From: Istiophorus platypterus | Taxonomy: Eukaryota > Chordata > Actinopteri > Istiophoriformes > Istiophoridae | Length of the DNA: 64,000 nt | Direction of reading: 5' to 3' | Assembly: GCA_016859345.1 (NCBI GenBank) | Contig: CM029129.1 | Span: 12,478,946 to 12,542,945, forward strand | Shown here: piece after piece, positions 57,270 to 64,000 of the stretch | How positions within the stretch are numbered: position 1 is the first letter of the stretch | Layout: the number at the start of each line of letters is the position of its first letter | Notes under the pieces: model-generated | The model's database searches: none | What the model was told of the DNA's origin: nothing | Seen by the model: only the letters and a program-made list of their open reading frames with translations | Program-made: the position numbers and the translations under genes

Positions 57270-60238
57270 TCAGTGATGATATGCGGCATGATTCCATGTG
57301 CGGTACCAGGAGCTGAAAGGCCAAAGGGAGGGGCACAGGATTATTGACTTAGACAAATAAAATCAACAGAAAACCTAAATTCATTCAGCAATGGACTCTC
57401 AGTAATCAACTTAAAGGAACGTTCCAACATTTTAGGAAATAGACATATTTGGTCTCATGCTGAGAGTTGCAATTGCTGAGAAGACTGATACCAATCTCAT
57501 CTGTTCAGGAAACAATCAAGCATATAACTTCCTGTCAAACCCCAAATCAGGTCATTTTTACATCTTTGACTGTTGCATGGATTAAACAAACAAAATACAA
57601 CAAGATGGCTACTGAACTTTATGGGTGTTGGAAAGTGGATTTCATTACGTTGGACAGAGCCAGACCTTTATTCTCCTATTTTTAGACTAAATGAACTTAA
57701 CAAAATATTGAATTATTCCTTCAAAAAAAATTTCAGGTAACACATGTTGAATGCAAAACAGTGAGACAAGTTGCATGTTGAAAAATTCCATGTTCCAGTA
57801 TATACTAATGGTATGAGAGAAAAGAAGTCTGGAGAATGTCCCTTACCCTGGTGTGCTGTAGGAAGCTGGGTTGGCCTGAGATGTTAAAGAAGCAGAGACT
57901 GTAGACAAGCTGTTAGGAGAAGCTTCCCGGCTCACACTGTTTGGAGAGGAATTTGATGAAACTGGAAGGAAAAGGTCAACACAGTAATCAGTACGCGCAC
58001 AAATATTTTTTCCAATGTGTTTTGGATTAATGTGCAAATTATCCATGGATATTGAAATGGGAGATGAAAATGTTATGTTAATTTCAAGGTCAAGAATGAT
58101 CTTTCTTTCACTCTAATGTTGAAAAATGCAATACCAATAAAGTTAGGTCCATAAGTATTTGTACAGAAGCCATTCAGATGTGATTGAAATGTTGACCTTT
58201 ACCTTTAATTCAAGCAGTTTCACAAAAATCTTACATAACCGTTTAGGAATTACAGCCATTTTTATACATAGTCCCTTATTTTCAGAGGCTCAAATTAGAG
58301 AAACCAGGTCAGGTGACTGACTTGGCCATTGAAGAATATTCCATTTCTTTGCCTTGAAGAGCTCTTTGGTTGCTTTCACATCATATTTTGGATCATCATC
58401 CATCTGTACTGTGAAGCATCGTGTCCAAACTATAGCACTGCCTCCACCGTGTTTGACGGATGATGTGGTGGCTTTGGACCATGAGCCGTTCATTTTCTTC
58501 TCCGTCCTCCTCTCTCCTCATCATTCTGGTACAAGTTAATCTTGGTTTCATCTGTTCAATGAATCTTGTTCCAGAGCTGTTCCGGCTTTTTTTTAAGTCT
58601 AATCTTGCCTTTGTGTTCTTGAATGTTACCAGTGCTTTGCACCTTGTGGTAAACCCTCTATATTTATATTCATAAAGGCATCTCTTGATTGTGGGCTATG
58701 ACACTGATATGTCTACCTCCTGGAGAGTATTCTTCAGACCTGGCTGGATGTTGTGAAACGTTATTCTTCAAGTGTTAATCCATAAACTCCAGAACTTTTA
58801 TCTGCTTAATGAAATAATGAGAACACAGATCAGTTGTCAATTGTCCAATTGCTTTTGAGCCTCTGAAAAATGAGAGACTATGTATAAAAATGTAATTTCT
58901 AAATGGTTAATGCGATATTTTTGTGAAATTCCTTTGAATTAAAGGTGAAAGTCTACACTTCAATCACATCTTGTTTCATTTGTTTCAAATGTGTTTTGGT
59001 GGTGTACAGAAGCAACATTACGAAAATTGTGTCAAAGTTCAAATACTTGTGGACTTAACTTTAAAGGGGATCATGCGTGTATTATTACATGGTGTCAGTC
59101 ACAGCAGAGTGAATAATTATAATCTGGTTACAATTACAGACTCATCCTTAATAGATAATTGTAGGAAACCAAACTTGCCTCCGCCTGAAGCCAAAGGGCT
59201 GTAGGATCTGGATGCTGAGGCCTGAAACAGAGTGAAAATGTATAAGATAAAGCTTACTTTATATTAGGAGTGTAAAATATATTTGCTTTATAACCAACAA
59301 TTTCCATGTTCTGCAATATATTAGTATATCACGATGTCTATAGGATCTGCAATTTTCTGATCTCAACTGCTTTTGATTTTTTACAAAAGTAATCAGCTGT
59401 GCTCAGTCAATGTCAGCTGTAAAATCTCTTGTACACTAAAGGAATATCAAGATTTAAATGTCATCTCAGTTATTAATTTCATAAGCCCTATGGTGGCTTG
59501 ATGCCCCAAGATCTGTTTTCACATCTGCTGCCATGACATAAATAACTAAAGGCTTTTTTAGAACTTCTCTATCCTTTAGTTTGCAAGACTGACTGCTAAC
59601 TCAGAGTGTGAAGCTGGAAACAGGACATAATTAATAGTATACAGCAACCACTGCCAGAGATGCTGCAGGATATATTGCATGGATGGATGGATGGACTGTT
59701 GTTCTTCAAAAAAGTTGTACCAGCACACAACTTGTCATAAAATCACGACTCCTCATTTTTCGTTTCAATATGTGTACAAATTAAACCAAAAATATATTTT
59801 TAAGATGATATTAAATTAACAAGTAACAAGTAATTCCCAAATTTTTATGATTAATAAGTCCACAAATGTATACACCGGCCTCACTGCTCGCAGGAGGAGT
59901 AATAGTGGCTGATGAATACATTAATTAACACTTATATATCCTTACAGCTACATTATAGTGTGTTATAAACCATTTAATAAAGTTTTATATACTCCTTATT
60001 AATGATAAATAGGGGGCTTATAATTAAGTGTCAGCTGGATAGTGTGGTGCTGGTAGGTGTGTGGACAGAGCCAGTCCAGAGAAACCTCCAGCTTCCAGTC
60101 TTTAAGCTAAGCTAGGCTAACATCCCATCTCACTTTCTTTCTTTTCCCAAATTAAACACCAAGCCAAAAAACTTTTTCCCCTCTCCTTCTGCTTAGAAGT
60201 TTAAAGTCTGTCACACCTGTTTGCACTTGTAGGTGCGT

Positions 60239-60276
<38 letters not shown>

Positions 60277-63200
60277 AAACATACACACAAACGCACACAC
60301 AGGTGATGCCTCGGTACACTGACCACACCCTGTGTATTGTGCAGCAAGATGAGAACGTCAGCCACTGCTGCTGTTAAGTTTCTCTTTCAGTTACAGTCGG
60401 ATTTTAGCATCATATGAGCATATTAGTAGAATTCAAGAAGGCAATCCCTTAATCTGTCTGACATTATTCTGACTCTTGCAAGACATTGTTTGCAAAACAT
60501 GGACTGTGAATTACAACAGTATTTCAGCTGCTCAAACACCTGCCACAAACAAACAAACAAAAAAAAACAAACAAACAAGCAAACAAACAAAAAACAGTCC
60601 TAAGTGTTTCTAAGTGGAAGAGATTGGTGTTTAAGACAGCTTACCATTCTTGAGTTGTAGCCGTGTGATTTGACAGGTAAACTAGCCACTGGGCAGTAGA
60701 TCCTCTTCTCCTTCTGACGCCGATTACAGAACCAAACTCGAACCACCTCCTTTTCCATGGACAGCTGCTCTGAGATCAGGGTTATCTCCTCGGAGTTGGG
60801 CTTGGGGTTCTGAAAAACAAAAATGATCATGATTTCCTCAATTAAATGTTAGTATGGGAATGTTGGGATAGAGGCCTGCCAGCCACCTTTCATATTCATC
60901 TATCATCAGGTGTACAGATCTAGTGCAGTTGTGTTATACAAGTGATATTCAAATCATTTACATAAACAGAACACGCATTTCATGTTCACGTCATCATTAA
61001 TGTTTCTTGATGTCTAATGACATTAACAGATGTAGCTTTACTTTAAATAACTAACCGACTTTTGTTCTATACTCAATAAAGTTTGTAAAAAAGAGCAGGT
61101 CCACTATTAAAACTCACTAATTTTGATTCAGTTTTGAACTCACATCAAGGAAACGTTTCTCCAGAGTCAGCTTGATGTTCGTTTCAATGCTTGTCCTCTT
61201 TTTTCTTTTGCGGCCGTAGCCCTCCATCAGCGGCGGCAGAGAGGTAGGGTTGGTCATCGAGTCGGAGGGTGAGTTCTCTAATGTCAAAACAAAAGTACCA
61301 TGGACATTCATCATCACTCGTTAACAGCAGCTGCAGCAGTCAAAGCTGAAATATAAACCTGACTTTTAGAGCAGATTTTGGGCTGTAGAATCAATATTTT
61401 CTTTTGTCACTAAATAAGAAACTCAGAAATCTATGCAAAAAAAAAATTTCTGCTCAGCAGATTTTTAGGTTTCCATCAGCTCCATTGATCTGAATATTTA
61501 AGGACCGAGTCAGATCCATCTTTTTTTGTTTGTCTTGCCGTAATATGCAGATTGCTGATTGATACCTCTATCATCAGTGAGATGAATTATTTTCTCAGAA
61601 CTCAGAGGCTGTATGAAACCCACATAATTAATGCAGACCTTCTAAACTACTTCATCTGAAACTGACAAAGTGGTGAACAAAACAGGGCCTTTTTTTCTTC
61701 AAGTCAGTCAGTTCATTTTTTGCTAAAAGCAAATCACAATATTAGTCTCAGTGCAATGCAACTAATTTCCATTAGAAGTTACAATTCAGGGGACAGAGTG
61801 TTTATACTGATCAAATTTGCAAAACAGATGTTAAAGTCAGTGGTGATAATCAGTGCCAATGGGTTTGTCTTTAACACCGATAGACTGGGCTCACCCTCTG
61901 GCTCATACTGGTATGTATTACCATAAAAGCCATAATATAGACATTACATAAGCCACTGTAAAACCACAATGTGCCATATTTACATCTCTGTTTTTGTACA
62001 GATTAAATAAACAAGATACCATATGTTACTTATTTACCATACAGACATGAGTATGGTATTAATCTTATTATATAACCCTGGGCAGCAAAATAAATAAGTA
62101 TATTTCCCCAAATGTCAGACTGTTCCTTTAACAAGGTGGTTTTAGTTGCATCTTAATCAGATACTCAAAATGTTTAGAATGAACATTTCTGAAGCAGCAA
62201 AAATGTTTCAACCAAAAATGTTTCATATAAGCACAATAGAGAAGTAGTTTGAGTAAAGGTCTGATAAGTTTTTTCTGTAGCCATGGGCAGTAACAGATGA
62301 AGGAAAACTGTTATAGATTCATACACCTGTATTATCATTTAACATCGGATGATACCCTTCTTAAATTTCTCCTCAAAGAGGCAGTTTTATACTTGCTGTA
62401 CCTATTTTTTTAAAACCTTTTTTCTCATCAAGCCAGACTCGCCAGTGGTACTGTAAGAAAAAATTAAATACAATGGTAGTCACTCTGTTGTACCTGCATC
62501 ATTCAGCCATTTCTCCAGCAGAGGTTTGAGCTTGCACATGTTTTTGAAGCTGAGGTTGAGCGCCTCGAAGCGAGAGATTGTGGTCTGGCTGAAATCATTC
62601 CCATAGAGTTTTCCCATCGCAAGGCCCACATCTCCCTATGGTAGACACACACACACATACACCAACAAATATTAATTGTTATCACCCTTTCATGGAAAAG
62701 TCAAGTAGATGCTAACAAAAAACATATTTGATCAGTCTGACAGAAAAATCTTGACTCAAGTTCCATTGACAGTTTTTTTTTATTTTATTTTATGGGGCTT
62801 TTGACCACATCTTCCAATCATCATCAGTGGATGGAGTTCGGTCAAGGTTGAGAAACTACCTTTTTCAAATATCAAGTGTTTTCTGAAGGTTAATAAGTTT
62901 AAATTATTTTCTAAATACATTTTTGGATCAAAGCAAAAGCAGAACCAAATGTGCAATGTGCATTATTTGTACAAGATAGGATATTTTTTAAAGGTGCAGC
63001 TATGTATAGTATAAACAAAGATCTAGTTATTTTTAAATAGTCATTTTTGTTTTGTACAACCTGGGTCATATTTTCACAGTTTTGTCCGTCATTTCTCTCT
63101 GCTGTGGTAACATTTCACATACTAAAGTAATTTCTCTGAAAACAACATGACATTACTGAAGGTTCAACAGGAGAACAAACATGAGACAACCAAAAAGGTT

Positions 63201-64000
63201 GAAAAAAGTGAACAGTTTAGCCATATTATTTGGAATTAAACCTGAAAGTGCACACATATGAGATGTCTCTAATAATCCCTCATTCCAAAGAAAAATGGTA
63301 TGAGCACAACTGCAGTAGGCACAGAGAGCACAGACATGTGGGCCAATGTTAGACCATGTAGAAGGGAATACATATAGAACTATAGAGGGGACCTGATTGG
63401 ATTTTTTTAAAATCAGTTTTCAGGGCCTTTGATAGAAAAATGAAGTGGAGTTCTTTCTCTTAATTACCTGAGTGAAGCCCAATTTGATGCGTCTTTGTTT
63501 AAATGCTTTCGCAAACTGTTCCAATTCCTCCAGGTCACTTGGTTCTTCCTGTGGTGGAATTGACATGTGTTTGGGCATCTGCAGGTGAGACATGTCCATG
63601 TGGTTCTCCATAGATGGTGCTGCCAGACCAGAGCGACTCATAGCCTGGATCAAACAAACATTATAGAATAAAATCTTCAGTTTCCAAGGGATGTAAAGGA
63701 GGCAGTGACCAGGTTTTTTCTTACCTGTAGTGCACAGTTTTGCCAGATATTATTCTGACTCTTTATCTGCTAAGTATAGAGTTGTCTAAATTGTCTGTTT
63801 TTTTTTTTTTTTACTATCAGCGACTTTCCACATACATCTAGTCATGTGATCCACTGTTGATGTAAAAATACTAATTATAGCTGCTTTAAACAGCAAATGT
63901 CACATTAGGCAATGTGATATTTTTGGTGTTAGTGTGTGTAAAGACAGGAAGTTGTCTGGATTTACCTGCGGCGTAAGAGCCAGTCCTGGCTGATGCTGGA
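57270..64000 (-). CDS. POU2F3: POU domain class 2 transcription factor 3 (partial, 3' part of gene)
   Basis: POU2F3 (Oct-11/Skn-1a) is a nuclear octamer-binding factor that specifies tuft/chemosensory cells and acts in epidermis. Minus-strand exons from 5' to 3': 63966-64000 (cut by the edge), 63468-63644, 62494-62635, 61144-61277, 60645-60809, 59179-59221, 57847-57961 and 57270-57312 (TGA). The POU-specific domain spans [20 protein letters not shown] to [10 protein letters not shown] (exons 2-3 of this list). A linker follows, then the homeodomain from [20 protein letters not shown] to [16 protein letters not shown], with Cys at position 50 and Asn at 51 of its recognition helix. [17 protein letters not shown] after the homeodomain and the C-terminal [14 protein letters not shown] match POU2F3 rather than POU2F1 or POU2F2. 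One intron has a GC donor. The promoter and N-terminus lie beyond 64000. Confidence 0.92.
57411..57720 (+). repeat. Dispersed percomorph repeat in POU2F3 last intron
   Basis: The most complete copy here: left end AAAGGAACGTTCCAACATTT, middle CTGAGAAGACTGATACCAAT, right part TGGATTTCATTACGTTGGAC followed by AGAGCCAGACC. The family is non-coding, and its length and structure fit a short interspersed or MITE-like element. Confidence 0.6.
58138..59064 (-). mobile_element. Tc1/mariner-like transposon remnant in POU2F3 intron
   Basis: Ends TAAAGTTAGGTCCATAAGTA (left) and ATACTTGTGGACTTAACTTT (right) are imperfect terminal inverted repeats. Between them the minus strand still encodes transposase pieces: GGGSAIVW near 58430 and the [17 protein letters not shown] and [12 protein letters not shown] segments at 58290-58410, around the second and third catalytic acid positions. 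At 927 bases it is deleted and broken. It inserted between the 59179 and 57961 exons in the same orientation as POU2F3. Confidence 0.85.
60045..60130 (+). repeat. Dispersed percomorph repeat, right-end fragment
   Basis: GCTGGTAGGTGTGTGGACAG and TTTAAGCTAAGCTAGGCTAA correspond to the right part of the repeat family at 57411. Confidence 0.5.
60236..60300. repeat. CA microsatellite
   Basis: About 16 CA dinucleotides followed by imperfect CAAACA units, in a POU2F3 intron. Confidence 0.95.
60547..60596. repeat. AAAC microsatellite
   Basis: Imperfect tandem AAAC/AAAAC units, about 50 bases before the lower border of the exon at 60645 (in the intron following it on the minus strand). Confidence 0.9.

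Noticed and set aside
58354..58675. Plus-strand frames at 58354 and 58460
   Set aside because: Antisense shadows of the Tc1-like transposase remnant.

Overview
The window is nuclear DNA of a ray-finned fish, most likely a percomorph teleost. Intron-rich vertebrate genes with GT-AG splice sites, Tc1-like transposons and two teleost intergenic repeat families support this. All identifications come from reading translated exons by eye; no database was searched.

Layout from left to right: 1-2280 is a decayed non-LTR retrotransposon with an F-M-D-D reverse transcriptase box, followed by other repeat relics and plain intergenic DNA. PSMG1 (proteasome assembly chaperone 1, + strand) occupies 7043-14183 in seven coding exons. 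A TAGATA-type microsatellite (14780-15000) then leads into a 12.6 kb tandem tRNA array (about 15090-27690). CCDC15 (centriolar coiled-coil protein, + strand) runs from 28113 to 36388 in a 13-exon model. SLC37A2 (sugar-phosphate/phosphate antiporter, + strand) runs from 38928 to 54829 in 18 exons totalling 499 codons. POU2F3 (POU/homeodomain transcription factor, - strand) runs from 57270 through the right edge; its 5' part lies outside. CCDC15 and SLC37A2 are also neighbours in human 11q24. PSMG1 is on a different human chromosome, so its place here is a fish arrangement.

The tRNA array is the most unusual part. It is a higher-order repeat with a period of about 1.49 kb and seven full copies plus edges. 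Each unit is itself three diverged Arg-like/His-like tRNA pairs. Pair one keeps an intact tRNA-Arg(ACG) with a broken His-like partner (anticodon ATG). Pair two keeps an intact tRNA-His(GTG) with a truncated Arg-like partner. Pair three has lost both: the Arg-like member is a stub and the His-like member keeps a cloverleaf but lacks the T-loop/B-box sequence. The array thus carries seven intact-looking tRNA-His genes and up to eight usable tRNA-Arg genes, surrounded by about two dozen pseudo-tRNAs. The intact genes lie far from T-run terminators, while the broken ones have close terminators.

The four protein genes have no obvious shared pathway; their neighbourhood looks like inherited synteny.
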